From: Collinsella aerofaciens
GTDB taxonomy: Bacteria > Actinomycetota > Coriobacteriia > Coriobacteriales > Coriobacteriaceae
Direction of reading: 5' to 3'
DNA length: 60,422 bases
Assembly: GCF_015548375.1 (NCBI RefSeq)
Contig: NZ_JADMWW010000017.1
Coordinates: 1-60,422 of the forward strand
The translations under genes and the position numbers were made by a program. Below the pieces are notes generated by a model. The model was given only the letters and a program-made list of their open reading frames with translations. It made no database searches and was not told the origin of the DNA. Numbering within the stretch: the first letter of the stretch is position 1; the number at the start of each line of letters is the position of its first letter. Shown piece after piece: positions 8,247 through 17,331 of the stretch.

Positions 8247-9116
8247 ATGAGCGAGCAGGTTTGCAAGGCGGACATGGGCGGCGACGGAGCGGCGGTCGAT
8301 ACGTGCGGCTATCCGATCGAGACTACGGGCAACGCGGTGCTGGACATCTTGGAGCACCGTTCCTCTACGCGTGCCTTTGCGCGCGATGACGACGACCGTC
8401 CCGTAGCGGTGACCGACGAACAGCGGGCGGCGATCCTGCATGCGGCGAGTCGCGCGCCGTCGGCGGGCGCCATGATGATGTATTCCATCGTAAGCATTCG
8501 AGAGCAGGCCACATTGGACCGTCTTGCCGACCTGTGCGACCACCAGCCCATGATCGCTAAGGCGCCTTGGGCACTAATATTTGTGGTCGATTATGCCAAG
8601 TGGATCGATTTGTTTGAGCACGTGGGCTGCTTTGAGCCCGAGTTTGTCGAGCGCACGGGCAAGGCGCCCCGCCGCGCGCCGGGTTTGGGCGACTTTGCCA
8701 TCGCGGCCCAGGATGCCGTGATCGCTGCGCAAAACGCTGTGGTTGCCGCCGAGGCCCTGGGGCTGGGGAGCTGCTACATCGGTGATATCGTCGAGAATGC
8801 CGAGGAAGTTGCCGAGCTGCTCGATCTGCCGCCCTATACCATGCCGCTGTCGATGCTCATCATCGGCACGCCTCGCAAAGAGCGCCCGGCCATTGCGCAT
8901 CCCGTGGTGAACCTGGTGCACGAGGAACGCTACCGCCGTGCGGACGACGCGACTATGGACGCGCAGGTGGCCGAGATGGACACGATGTTTCGCCCGCACG
9001 CCCGCGAGGTGGGCGAGCGCGTCGTGGATATCTACACCCGCAAGCACACGAGCCCCTTTATGGCCGAGATGAGCCGCTCCATGGAGTGGTGGTTCAAAAA
9101 CTGGCTCGGAAAATGA
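8247..9116 (+). CDS. Nitroreductase-family oxidoreductase
   Basis: A 289-residue FMN-dependent NAD(P)H oxidoreductase of the nitroreductase fold. Family features visible: an N-terminal RSSTRAFA segment for FMN phosphate contact, SRAPSAGAMMMYSI, the mid-domain AIAAQDAVIAAQNAVVAAEALGLG helix region (described, not diagnostic), and GSCYIGDI...VPLSMLIIGTP-like closing strands. A C-terminal tail of about 70 residues with RKHTSPFMAEMS extends past the usual core and is common in anaerobe members. The substrate is unknown. GAGGGTAGGGCG precedes the ATG. It stands alone and is followed at once by a hairpin repeat. Confidence 0.85.
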   Translation: MSEQVCKADMGGDGAAVDTCGYPIETTGNAVLDILEHRSSTRAFARDDDDRPVAVTDEQRAAILHAASRAPSAGAMMMYSIVSIREQATLDRLADLCDHQPMIAKAPWALIFVVDYAKWIDLFEHVGCFEPEFVERTGKAPRRAPGLGDFAIAAQDAVIAAQNAVVAAEALGLGSCYIGDIVENAEEVAELLDLPPYTMPLSMLIIGTPRKERPAIAHPVVNLVHEERYRRADDATMDAQVAEMDTMFRPHAREVGERVVDIYTRKHTSPFMAEMSRSMEWWFKNWLGK

Positions 9117-9118
9117 CG

Positions 9119-9151
9119 AATGTGACAAAGGGACAGCCACTTTGTCACATT
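9119..9151. repeat. Perfect 12-bp hairpin of the 'TGTGACAAAGGGACAG' type
   Basis: The arms AATGTGACAAAG and CTTTGTCACATT are perfect and enclose GGACAGCCA. The left arm begins a few bases past the nitroreductase stop. No T-run follows, so it is not a classical terminator. A relative with the same 'CTGTCCC-TTTGTG' core lies at 11590-11646, pointing to a small dispersed REP-like family. Confidence 0.8.
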
Positions 9152-9274
9152 CCATATCGCCGCGGTGGCCTAAAGGCCGTATAAATGTTTATCTAGCTGG
9201 GAAAACAGTGCATTAAAACATGGGCCGATTGCCTATAATCCCTTCGAACATTAAAGTTGGGAGGAAACCGGCTT

Positions 9275-11302
9275 ATGGAACAAAAGGCCAAGGAGGCAGC
9301 CTCGCACGCTGCGATTCCTGTGAGCATCTCGGCGATGCTCGTCACGCTGGGCGTGGTGTATGGCGATATCGGCACCAGCCCTATGTATGTAACCAAGGCG
9401 CTCGTTGCCGGCAACGGCGGCATCGGAAGCGTCACGGAGGAGTTCGTGCTCGGCGCGCTCTCCCTTGTCGTGTGGACGGTCACGCTGCTGACCACCATCA
9501 AGTATGTGCTCATCTCGCTGCGCGCCGATAACCATGGCGAGGGCGGCATCTTTGCCCTGTACAGCCTGGTCAAGCGTTGCGGCAAGTGGCTTATCATCCC
9601 CGCCATGCTGGGTGGCGCCGCGTTGCTCGCCGACGGCATCCTGACGCCGGCCGTTACCGTTACCACGGCCATCGAGGGCCTGCGCACCATCCCGGCGGTC
9701 CATGCCGTGCTGGGCGATGACCAGGGCCGCGTCGTCGCCATTACGCTCGCCATCATCATCGTGCTCTTCTTGGTACAGCGCATCGGTACGGCCAAGATCG
9801 GTCACGCCTTTGGCCCCATCATGACGCTGTGGTTCTTGTTCCTGGGCGGCACGGGTCTGTTCTTTGTCTTCCAGCACCCCGCCGTGCTGCTGTGCCTCAA
9901 CCCGGTGCGCGGCATCGCCTTTTTGCTGAGCCCCAACAACCACGCAGGCATCATGATTCTGGGCAGCTGCTTCCTCGCCACCACCGGTGCCGAGGCGCTC
10001 TACTCCGACATGGGCCACGTCGGCCGCGGCAACATCTACGCTACCTGGCCGTTCGTTAAGTGCTGCCTGCTGCTTTCCTATATGGGCCAGGGCGCTTGGC
10101 TTATGAACAACGCTGCCAACCCCGAGCTCATGGGCATTGCTGATCTCAACCCGTTCTACCAGATGCTCGCCCCGGGCCTGCGCCCGTTTGCCGTAGGCCT
10201 TTCCACCGTCGCGGCCATCATTGCCTCGCAGGCGCTCATCACCGGCGCATTCTCGCTGGTGTCCGAGGCCAGCCGTCTGGACCTCATGCCGCACATGCAG
10301 GTCTTCTACCCTGCCGAGACCAAGGGCCAGCTCTATATCCCCATGGTCAACAACGTCATGCTTGTCGGCTGCGTCATCGTGGTGCTGCTGTTCCAGAACT
10401 CGGCGCATATGGAAGCCGCCTACGGCCTTGCCATTACGCTGACTATGATGTGCACCACGCTGCTGCTCTTCTTCTACCTGCACGAGGAGCGCAAGCTCAA
10501 GGTTGCTCCGTGGATCTTCGCGGCCTTCTTCCTTTTGCTCGAAGGCTTCTTCTTCGTGAGCTCGCTCACCAAGTTCTTCCACGGCGGCTACTTCACCATC
10601 CTCATGGCTGCACTCATCATGGGCATTATGGTGTGCTGGTACAACGGCACGGCGGTCGAGCAGCGCCAGTTTACGCTGCTGCCGCTGCGCAGCTACTTGC
10701 CGCAGCTCAAGCGCCTGCGCGATGACGATCGCTACGAGCGCCTGAGCGACAACATCGTGTACCTGACCAAGGACACCCATACCGACTACATTGACCGTGA
10801 TATCGTCTACTCGATTCTGGACAAGCATCCCAAGCGCGCTCGCGCCTGGTGGTTCGTGAATGTCGAGACCATGGACGAGCCGCATACCTTTGCCTATTCG
10901 GTCGAGACGTTTGGCACCGACTACGTGTTCCGCGTGCATCTGTACCTGGGCTACAAGATCAACCAGCGCGTCAATGCCTACCTGCGTCAGGTCGTTCAGG
11001 ACCTGGCTGCCACCGGCGAGCTGCCGGCGCAGACGCATGACTACTCGGTCTACAAGGATCCGGGCAACATCGGTACGTTCAAGTTCGTCATGATCCGCAA
11101 GCTGCTGGCACCCGAAAGCGACGTGGAGCCGAGTGAGCGTACGGCCATTACGCTCAAGTACATCATCCGCCGCGCCGCCGGCACGCCGGCGCGCTGGTAC
11201 GGCCTGGAGAACTCCAACGTGAGCTTTGAGTATGTGCCGCTGTTCACCAAGTTTAAGGCTGTGAGCAAGATGCAGCGCCTGGCCCCCAACGAGCGCCCGT
11301 AG
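9275..11302 (+). CDS. kup: Kup-family potassium uptake permease
   Basis: A 675-residue K+/H+ symporter. The N-terminal signature GVVYGDIGTSPMYV is diagnostic of the KUP/HAK family. About 12 membrane segments follow (to about residue 450), with LRADNHGEGGIFALY and GGAALLADGILTPAVTV, both well conserved in the family. A soluble C-terminal domain of roughly 200 residues completes it (usual Kup length 620-680). The ATG at 9275 is chosen because GGGAGG sits at 9259-9264; the in-frame TTG at 9257 overlaps that site. TATAAT at 9234 may be the -10 box. A small one-TM gene and a Kdp-type two-component system follow on the same strand, suggesting K+-responsive control. Confidence 0.95.
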   Translation: MEQKAKEAASHAAIPVSISAMLVTLGVVYGDIGTSPMYVTKALVAGNGGIGSVTEEFVLGALSLVVWTVTLLTTIKYVLISLRADNHGEGGIFALYSLVKRCGKWLIIPAMLGGAALLADGILTPAVTVTTAIEGLRTIPAVHAVLGDDQGRVVAITLAIIIVLFLVQRIGTAKIGHAFGPIMTLWFLFLGGTGLFFVFQHPAVLLCLNPVRGIAFLLSPNNHAGIMILGSCFLATTGAEALYSDMGHVGRGNIYATWPFVKCCLLLSYMGQGAWLMNNAANPELMGIADLNPFYQMLAPGLRPFAVGLSTVAAIIASQALITGAFSLVSEASRLDLMPHMQVFYPAETKGQLYIPMVNNVMLVGCVIVVLLFQNSAHMEAAYGLAITLTMMCTTLLLFFYLHEERKLKVAPWIFAAFFLLLEGFFFVSSLTKFFHGGYFTILMAALIMGIMVCWYNGTAVEQRQFTLLPLRSYLPQLKRLRDDDRYERLSDNIVYLTKDTHTDYIDRDIVYSILDKHPKRARAWWFVNVETMDEPHTFAYSVETFGTDYVFRVHLYLGYKINQRVNAYLRQVVQDLAATGELPAQTHDYSVYKDPGNIGTFKFVMIRKLLAPESDVEPSERTAITLKYIIRRAAGTPARWYGLENSNVSFEYVPLFTKFKAVSKMQRLAPNERP

Positions 11303-11363
11303 GCGCCGACGGGTTGCATGGAGTTGGTTTTCGATGGACAAGATTGGGGCCGGGGAGGCAAAC

Positions 11364-11558
11364 ATGGATGCAAAGATGCTTGATGGCCGCGAGGTGGTTG
11401 CCGAGATGGTGCGTGAGGCACGCGCCGACGCCGCCGAAGATCGGTTCTTTACGAATCGTGCCAACATGGACATGGCCGATCGCGTTATTTCGATCGTGGC
11501 ACTGGTATTTGGAGCGGTGTGCGTGTGCGCCCTGCTCGCGCACGTTCTGTTTGTCTAA
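11364..11558 (+). CDS. Small single-pass membrane protein
   Basis: A 64-residue protein: a charged N-terminal half (MDAKMLDGREVVAEMVREAR) and one hydrophobic helix near residues 40-62 (RVISIVALVFGAVCVCALLA). The start at 11364 is favoured because GGGGAGG lies six bases upstream; ATG 11334 in the same frame is possible (74 residues). I do not recognise the family. Its place between kup and a Kdp-like kinase suggests, but does not prove, a role with K+ transport or signalling. Confidence 0.65.
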   Translation: MDAKMLDGREVVAEMVREARADAAEDRFFTNRANMDMADRVISIVALVFGAVCVCALLAHVLFV

Positions 11559-11589
11559 CGATCGCAGGCTGCAAAGGCTATACACTTGG

Positions 11590-11646
11590 AACCACCACAA
11601 GGGAAAATCACCACAAAGGTGCCTGTCCCCTTTGTGGTGGTTTTTG
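11590..11646 (+). terminator. Terminator with alternative 5' arms
   Basis: A 3' arm CCTTTGTGGTGG (11629-11640) can pair with either AACCACCACAA (11590-11600) or CACCACAAAGG (11609-11619), and TTTTTGTTTTT follows. It ends the kup transcript. The CCTGTCCC core relates it to the hairpin at 9119. Confidence 0.8.
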
Positions 11647-11671
11647 TTTTTGAGAGAGGGGCGGGGCGCTG

Positions 11672-13297
11672 ATGGACGTCCGTACGGACGGCGATTTTGC
11701 CGATAGCTTTTGGTGGCGGCGCACAACGCTGACGCGCCGCAGCCCTCTGTATGACGTCTGCGTGTCGGCGGGGCTGCTGGTCGCGGCGACGATTGTGGGC
11801 ACGCTGCTCGACCATCCGGGTCTCGCGCCGAGCATCATGATCGTCTATGTGTTCGCCGTTCAGCTGTGCGCATTCTTTACCTGGAGTCGCCTGTATTGCT
11901 TGCTGAGCTCGGCTGCCGCCGTGGCGCTCTACAACTTTTTGTTTGTCGATCCGCGCTACTCGCTGTCGTTTATCGACCGCGTCTATCCTGGCATGTTCTT
12001 CATTATGTTTGCGGTCTCGCTCGTGTCGAGCTCGATTGCGTTGGCCCTGCGCCGCGCCTTGGCGCAGGCCGCCGCCAGCGACCGCCGCACGCAGATGGTG
12101 CTCGAGACCAACCGCATGCTGCAGCGCTGCGCCGATCAGCAGCAGATCGTGCATGCCATGGCAACGCAGCTGGCACGTCTTTCAGCCTGTCCGGTCGTGT
12201 GGTACAGCGCCGATCCGGAAGACGATGACCTGCTGCCGCGCGCGACGTACACGGCCGTGGGCGATGCCACGCCGGTGCACGAGCTGGTGCCGCAGATGCC
12301 GCCGCGGCTCTCGGCGTCCGCCTATGTGGGAACGCCGCTCGATGCCACCTACGGCGGCTCGGCGTTCTACGGCATCTACCTGACCGTGCGCTCGGGCGAC
12401 ACCATGGTGCGCGCGGGCGATCCCGCCTCGGTGGTGGGCGTGCTGGCTATCGTTGCCGAGCCCGACGTGCTGACGCACGAGGAGCGGACACTTGCCGATG
12501 CCATCGTGAGCGAGGGCGAGCTGGCGCTCGATCGCGCCCGCGCCATGGAGGCCCGCGAGGAGGCGGCGGTGCTCGCCAAGAACGAACAGCTGCGTGCCAA
12601 CCTGCTGCGCTCCATCTCGCACGATCTGCGCACGCCGCTCACCAGTATTTCGGGCAATGCCGACGTGCTGCTCGACCAGGGCTCGACCGGCACCGCGGTG
12701 CTCGATGCTCAGACACGCCGCGGCCTGCTGCTATCCATTCGCTCGGATGCGCTGTGGCTCAACGCCACCGTCGAGAACCTGCTTGCCATCACCAAGCTCG
12801 AGGGCGGCGGCATGCATCTGTCGACAACGCTCGAGCTCATGGACGATATCGTCGAGGAGGCGCTGCGCCACGTGAACCCGGCCGTGCGCGAGCACGACCT
12901 TAAGGTGGTGCCGTGCGACGAGCCGGCGCTCGTCAACGTCGATGCGCGCCTGATGGTGCAGCTGGTGGTCAATCTGGTGAACAACGCCATCGCCTATACG
13001 CCCGCAGGCTCGCATATTGTGATCTCGATTGGCGCTGACGGCGGGTGCGTGAGGTGTTCGGTCGCTGACGACGGGCCGGGCATCGCACCCGAGGACCGTG
13101 AGCGCATATTTGAGTCGTTCTATACCGCCAACCACGGCTTGGCTGACAGTCACCGCAGCGTGGGCCTGGGGCTTTCGCTCTGCCGCTCCATTGCGTTGGC
13201 GCATGGCGGTAGCATAGAGGTTGCCGCGGCGGATCCGCACGGCTCGGTCTTCACGATTGAGCTTCCCGTCGCCGATGTTTCGTTTGATAAGGAGTAG
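11672..13297 (+). CDS. KdpD-like sensor histidine kinase lacking the N-terminal KdpD domain
   Basis: A 541-residue kinase. It opens with about 35 residues, then a four-helix DUF4118-type membrane domain (about 35-130) with the KdpD-like ALYNFLFVDPRYSL segment. A GAF-like region follows (about 145-285), then HisKA with phospho-acceptor H317 in SISHDLRTPLTSISG, and HATPase with VNNAIAYTP, DDGPGI and GLGLSLC. E. coli KdpD is ~890 residues because of an N-terminal cytoplasmic KdpD/USP part; that is absent here. The response regulator starts 4 bases after its stop. No kdpFABC genes are nearby; the neighbour is kup. Sensing of K+ or turgor is inferred from family. Confidence 0.88.
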   Translation: MDVRTDGDFADSFWWRRTTLTRRSPLYDVCVSAGLLVAATIVGTLLDHPGLAPSIMIVYVFAVQLCAFFTWSRLYCLLSSAAAVALYNFLFVDPRYSLSFIDRVYPGMFFIMFAVSLVSSSIALALRRALAQAAASDRRTQMVLETNRMLQRCADQQQIVHAMATQLARLSACPVVWYSADPEDDDLLPRATYTAVGDATPVHELVPQMPPRLSASAYVGTPLDATYGGSAFYGIYLTVRSGDTMVRAGDPASVVGVLAIVAEPDVLTHEERTLADAIVSEGELALDRARAMEAREEAAVLAKNEQLRANLLRSISHDLRTPLTSISGNADVLLDQGSTGTAVLDAQTRRGLLLSIRSDALWLNATVENLLAITKLEGGGMHLSTTLELMDDIVEEALRHVNPAVREHDLKVVPCDEPALVNVDARLMVQLVVNLVNNAIAYTPAGSHIVISIGADGGCVRCSVADDGPGIAPEDRERIFESFYTANHGLADSHRSVGLGLSLCRSIALAHGGSIEVAAADPHGSVFTIELPVADVSFDKE

Positions 13298-13301
13298 CGC
13301 C

Positions 13302-14015
13302 GTGCCGAACTCTGCCGTAAAACCGCTCATCTTGGTCGTTGAGGACGACCCCGCCGTCCGCAACCTTATCGTTGCCGCGCTCGAGGCGCACGGCTTGCGC
13401 CATATGGCTGTGGAGACCGCCCATGCCGCCATCGCCGCCGCCTCGTCGCAGGCGCCGAGCATTGTGCTGCTCGATCTGGGCCTGCCCGATATGGACGGCG
13501 TCAAGGTGGTGGAGTCGGTGCGCACATGGTCGGGCATGCCAATCATTGTGGTCTCGGCGCGCAGCGAGGACGCGGACAAGATCCGGGCGCTCGATGCCGG
13601 TGCCGACGACTACCTGACCAAGCCGTTTTCGGTCGAGGAGCTGCTCGCGCGCATTCGCACGACGCTCAGGCGCCTTTCGTATGCGCAAACGGGCGGCGTT
13701 GCCTCCGAGGGCTCGTTCGATACCGGTGAGCTGCATATCGATTTTGATGCCGGCATCGCCACGATGGATGGCGAGGAGCTGCATCTGACGCCGATCGAGT
13801 ACAAGCTCCTGTGTCTGCTGGCGCACAACGCCGACAAGGTGCTGACGCACCAGTTTATCCTGCACGAGATTTGGGGCACGGCGACCAAGAGCGACCTGGC
13901 GAGCCTGCGCGTCTTTATGGGCACACTGCGTAAGAAGATCGAGTCCGACCCCGCGCATCCGCGCTATATCCAAACGCACGTAGGCATTGGCTACCGCCTA
14001 GTCACCCAAGGCTAG
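13302..14015 (+). CDS. KdpE-like OmpR-family response regulator
   Basis: A 237-residue DNA-binding response regulator. The receiver domain shows VVEDD, phospho-acceptor D58 (LLDLGLPDMDG), a VSARSED switch region and K in DYLTKPF. The C-terminal winged helix contains LTPIEYKLLCLLA and HVGIGYRL. The start is a GTG behind AAGGAG, only 4 bases after the kinase stop; longer in-frame starts lie inside the kinase gene. It pairs with the KdpD-like kinase and is expected to regulate K+ uptake, perhaps kup. Confidence 0.9.
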   Translation: MPNSAVKPLILVVEDDPAVRNLIVAALEAHGLRHMAVETAHAAIAAASSQAPSIVLLDLGLPDMDGVKVVESVRTWSGMPIIVVSARSEDADKIRALDAGADDYLTKPFSVEELLARIRTTLRRLSYAQTGGVASEGSFDTGELHIDFDAGIATMDGEELHLTPIEYKLLCLLAHNADKVLTHQFILHEIWGTATKSDLASLRVFMGTLRKKIESDPAHPRYIQTHVGIGYRLVTQG

Positions 14016-14039
14016 ATAGCCAACCACCATCCCAATATG

Positions 14040-14113
14040 AGTTGCGGTGAAATAGTTCCTGGTTTTGTCCTTTAGGAGGCTTTTCGGGAGCTATTCCACC
14101 GCAACTTTTTTAT
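14040..14113 (+). terminator. Terminator after the kinase/regulator pair
   Basis: AGTTGCGGTG-AAATAG pairs with CTATTC-CACCGCAACT across a ~40-base interior, and TTTTTT follows (14106-14111). The remaining stretch to 14318 contains no gene that I can support. Confidence 0.75.
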
Positions 14114-14318
14114 TTGCCCTTGGACTCAGTCCTCTGCCCTCAAGTTCTTCCGGATGCTATGTTTGTACTTGCTGGCGATGGGTCGACAGGGCGAAGGCGC
14201 TAAAAAGCCATCTCACGGCGTCCGTCGACACTAAAATGGCTCTGAAGACGAATTGTGTCGGCAGTCCGGGGATGGGGCTACAATCGTGAGCGTCTGCACG
14301 ATTCACGGAAGGCCCAGC

Positions 14319-17054
14319 ATGATTTCATACGACACCAAGGTGGAAGTGCTCGAGAAGCTCGATAGGCTTACGCGCGATCTCAATATCGACAGCGTTAGGA
14401 CTTTCACGACGGCGAACATCGCCGCGGAATGCCACGTGAGTCGAAGTCTCGCCAGCCAGTATCTCAACGAGCTCGTGCGGCAGGGACTTGCGATCAAGGT
14501 GAACACGCGTCCCGTGATTTTTCTCCACCGCCATGCTGCGGAGCGTTATTTTCGCTGCAAGCTCGATAAGCTCGAATTTGCCTCGATGCAGGACCTGCTC
14601 AAGACCGTTGGCATGGATGAGGCCCACGATTTCGATAAGGCGATCGGCTTCGAGCTGAGTTGCGGCACGTGTATCGATCATCTGAAAAGCGCGATCCGCT
14701 ATCCCCCTCATGGGCTGCCGGCGCTTTTGGTGGGCGAGCATGGAACCGGAAAGCAGCTTATGAGTGAGCTGACGTTCGAGTACGGCGTCAACAGCGGCAC
14801 GCTGCCCCAGAAAGCTCGCTACATCCATATCGATTGTGCCTGCTACGAGGGGCGCGATGCCGATCTAGAGGGGGCGGTCTTTGGTGAGGGGCCGCAAAGT
14901 GGCGCACAGTATGAGGCCCAAGGTGGCGTGGTCTACTTGAGCTGCTTTGACCATGTGTCCGCCGCGGCCCGCGAAAGGATACTCCAGCGGATCGGAAGCG
15001 GGGATAGCGACGAGGGGACCGATGTTCGGCCGCCCCGTTTTCTCCTGTCGACCAACCGCTCGGTCGATAGCGATGTTGTGCGCGCTATCGCGCGCCGCGT
15101 TCCGATTCTGGTCAGTCTTCCTCGGCTCGCGGAGCGTGGCGTCGAGGAGCGAACGTCGCTTGTCATGCATTACCTTCGTGTCGAAGGCCGCCGCGTGGGT
15201 GCCGATATTGCTGTGAGCCGCGGCGCTCTGAGGGCCCTGGTCAACGCCGATTTTAAGGATAACATCGATGGCTTGCGCTCGTGTATCACCAACTGCTGCG
15301 CCAGCGCCTATCTCAACCGCGATAGCGAGACCCTCACCATCCAGACATACAACTTGCCATCGAGTGTGATCGGTCATGCTGAGCCCGAGCCCGATGACGA
15401 CCGAATCATCAGCGGCGACAAGGACGTTAACGATCCTTCCGCCCGTGCGATCGGGTTCTTTCAAAAGATTATCGATCCGGTCGACGCACTCGATGCGGGG
15501 GAAATCAGCTTCACGGAGTTTTTCACCGGTGCGGCTATGTCGGTGCATGCCTACGATGACTACATGAACTTTGAGAACCAGAGCATGAACCCTCGCATCA
15601 GCTCATATGAACAACTGCTGGGGCCGATGGTCGAAGAGGTTAACCGCGCCTACGGTATTGAGCTTACGCGCAAGATAACGCGTTCGATTGCCCAATCGCT
15701 CTTTACTTTGCTATGGAGCGGGGTTAACCTTGTCAAATGGCGGCAGCTCAATACGGTTTGCATCAAGCGCGCGCTCGACTTACTGGCAAAGAACCAGCCG
15801 GGCACGGCGACGGTCGTCGAGCAGGTTGCCGTCAAGACCAAGATCGCCCTGGGCATGGAGCTTGACGATCTGTCGCAGTTGATCTTGTTCATCGAGGTGG
15901 GGGATACCCTGCGTACGACGGGCGGGCCTCGGGATTATTTGGGTGTGATCGTCTGCCACGGTTATTCGACCGCCACGAGTATCGCGGATGCTGCCGATCG
16001 AATCCTACGGACGCACGTGTTCGAGGCAATCGATATGACGTATGACCAGGATGTTACCGAGATTGTGGGACAGCTGTCGCGTCTGCTCGAACGTTACGCG
16101 CATTGCAAATCCATGGCGATTCTGGTCGACATGGGCTCGTTGGAGAAGATCAACGACGCCGTCAGCGGGCTTACCGCCTGCGATATCCACATTGTTAACA
16201 ACGTGTCGACAGGGCTCGCTCTCGAGGTGGGCAGCGCGCTCATCGCCCATGCGGATCTTTCGGGCGTGCTCGACCGTGCTGGCGAAGTGTGCGCTCCGGG
16301 ATACAGTATCGTACGCGGCTCGCGTGAGAACGATGCTGTCGCGTTTTGCTCCGAGTCGGGAATCGATGCGGCGGATAAGATCCGCGGCATCGTGCAGAAT
16401 AGCCTTCCGGGAAGGCCGAACGTCCAACTTGTCACCTGCGATTATTCGATGCTGGCGCAAAAGGGCGATGCCGCGCCCCTGTTCGATGGATATCGGATCA
16501 GGGCGATCGTGGGAACGATGGACCCCGGCGTCGCCTCTGTTCCCTTTGTCGGGCTCGAGGATATCCTGTACCAGGGAAGCTCCGATGCGCTCGATCGGGC
16601 GCTGTTCCCGCTCGTCGATCCCGAGGGGGTTGCGGAGTTTCATTCCAACCTTCTTCGCAACCTTACGCTCAAGAGCGTTATCGAGTCGATCACGATTCTC
16701 AATCCCGAGATGCTCTACATCGAAGCCGACCGTGCCGTCAAACGCCTGGCCGAGCTTTCGGGCGAGGAGATCGATGCGCGTCGCAGGATTGGCGTCTACG
16801 TGCATCTCTGCGGCTTGATCGAACGCCTGGTCACCAAGAACTTTGTGGATGAGGCACCCGATACCGACGCATTTGAACGCGACCATGCCGATTTCATCGA
16901 GTGGTTCCGCGAGGCGTTCGCCGACATGACGAGGCGCTACCGTGTCGAGATTCCCGTGTCCGAGATTTCCTACGTGCACCATATGCTTCATGTCAAGATG
17001 AGCGACGCCAAGGGCCGTGCCACGATTGCGGGCATGATCCTAGAGGACGAGTAG
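14319..17054 (+). CDS. LevR-type PTS-regulated transcriptional regulator
   Basis: A 911-residue activator of the LevR/ManR kind. In order: N-terminal winged HTH (about 15-65), AAA+ domain with Walker A GEHGTGK (139-145), a first PRD-like region (about 430-530), an EIIA-Man-like domain with His547 in GVIVCHGYS (about 540-660), and a second PRD with His829 (VYVHLCGLIERL). PTS-phosphorylated His residues normally tune such proteins. The AAA+ part lacks a recognisable GAFTGA loop needed to contact sigma54; the matching region reads AVFGEGPQSGA. Start ATG 14319 follows GGAAGG by six bases. It stands directly upstream of a mannose-family PTS and probably controls it. Confidence 0.85.
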   Translation: MISYDTKVEVLEKLDRLTRDLNIDSVRTFTTANIAAECHVSRSLASQYLNELVRQGLAIKVNTRPVIFLHRHAAERYFRCKLDKLEFASMQDLLKTVGMDEAHDFDKAIGFELSCGTCIDHLKSAIRYPPHGLPALLVGEHGTGKQLMSELTFEYGVNSGTLPQKARYIHIDCACYEGRDADLEGAVFGEGPQSGAQYEAQGGVVYLSCFDHVSAAARERILQRIGSGDSDEGTDVRPPRFLLSTNRSVDSDVVRAIARRVPILVSLPRLAERGVEERTSLVMHYLRVEGRRVGADIAVSRGALRALVNADFKDNIDGLRSCITNCCASAYLNRDSETLTIQTYNLPSSVIGHAEPEPDDDRIISGDKDVNDPSARAIGFFQKIIDPVDALDAGEISFTEFFTGAAMSVHAYDDYMNFENQSMNPRISSYEQLLGPMVEEVNRAYGIELTRKITRSIAQSLFTLLWSGVNLVKWRQLNTVCIKRALDLLAKNQPGTATVVEQVAVKTKIALGMELDDLSQLILFIEVGDTLRTTGGPRDYLGVIVCHGYSTATSIADAADRILRTHVFEAIDMTYDQDVTEIVGQLSRLLERYAHCKSMAILVDMGSLEKINDAVSGLTACDIHIVNNVSTGLALEVGSALIAHADLSGVLDRAGEVCAPGYSIVRGSRENDAVAFCSESGIDAADKIRGIVQNSLPGRPNVQLVTCDYSMLAQKGDAAPLFDGYRIRAIVGTMDPGVASVPFVGLEDILYQGSSDALDRALFPLVDPEGVAEFHSNLLRNLTLKSVIESITILNPEMLYIEADRAVKRLAELSGEEIDARRRIGVYVHLCGLIERLVTKNFVDEAPDTDAFERDHADFIEWFREAFADMTRRYRVEIPVSEISYVHHMLHVKMSDAKGRATIAGMILEDE

Positions 17055-17056
17055 CT

Positions 17057-17188
17057 CATATGCCCGACTGGTATATGCCAGTCGGGCATATGTTTCGACA
17101 CTGATATCGTCAATTTGAATCTCAACTGTCGATAACTTCACAATTCCTGTTTATCTGCGCCCCTGGGTTGTTGCAACCCAGGGGCGCC
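17057..17188. promoter_or_regulatory. Two perfect palindromes between regulator and PTS operon
   Basis: The first is a 15-bp perfect stem around TATATG at about 17058-17093 (CATATGCCCGACTGG and its complement). The second is a 13-bp stem GCGCCCCTGGGTT/AACCCAGGGGCGC at about 17158-17188. Neither has a good T-run. The first may end the regulator transcript; the second could be an operator or attenuator for the PTS operon. I see no clear sigma54 -24/-12 element in 17055-17331. Confidence 0.6.
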
Positions 17189-17331
17189 TGTCGATTCGAC
17201 GCGTTGCCGGCCGGCAAGGGGACTCGTGCCGCTATCTTGGGGTCAGCAAGAGATGAGGGCGCATGATTACCACGGCTGCCCTCTCAAGGGAGCGGGTTTT
17301 GACCCCGCAAGTTTGGAAAGGAAGGGTTGCA

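Noticed and set aside
9251-11473. 740-codon minus-strand frame opposite kup
   Set aside because: It mirrors kup exactly, lacks any recognisable motif, and kup itself is unmistakable.
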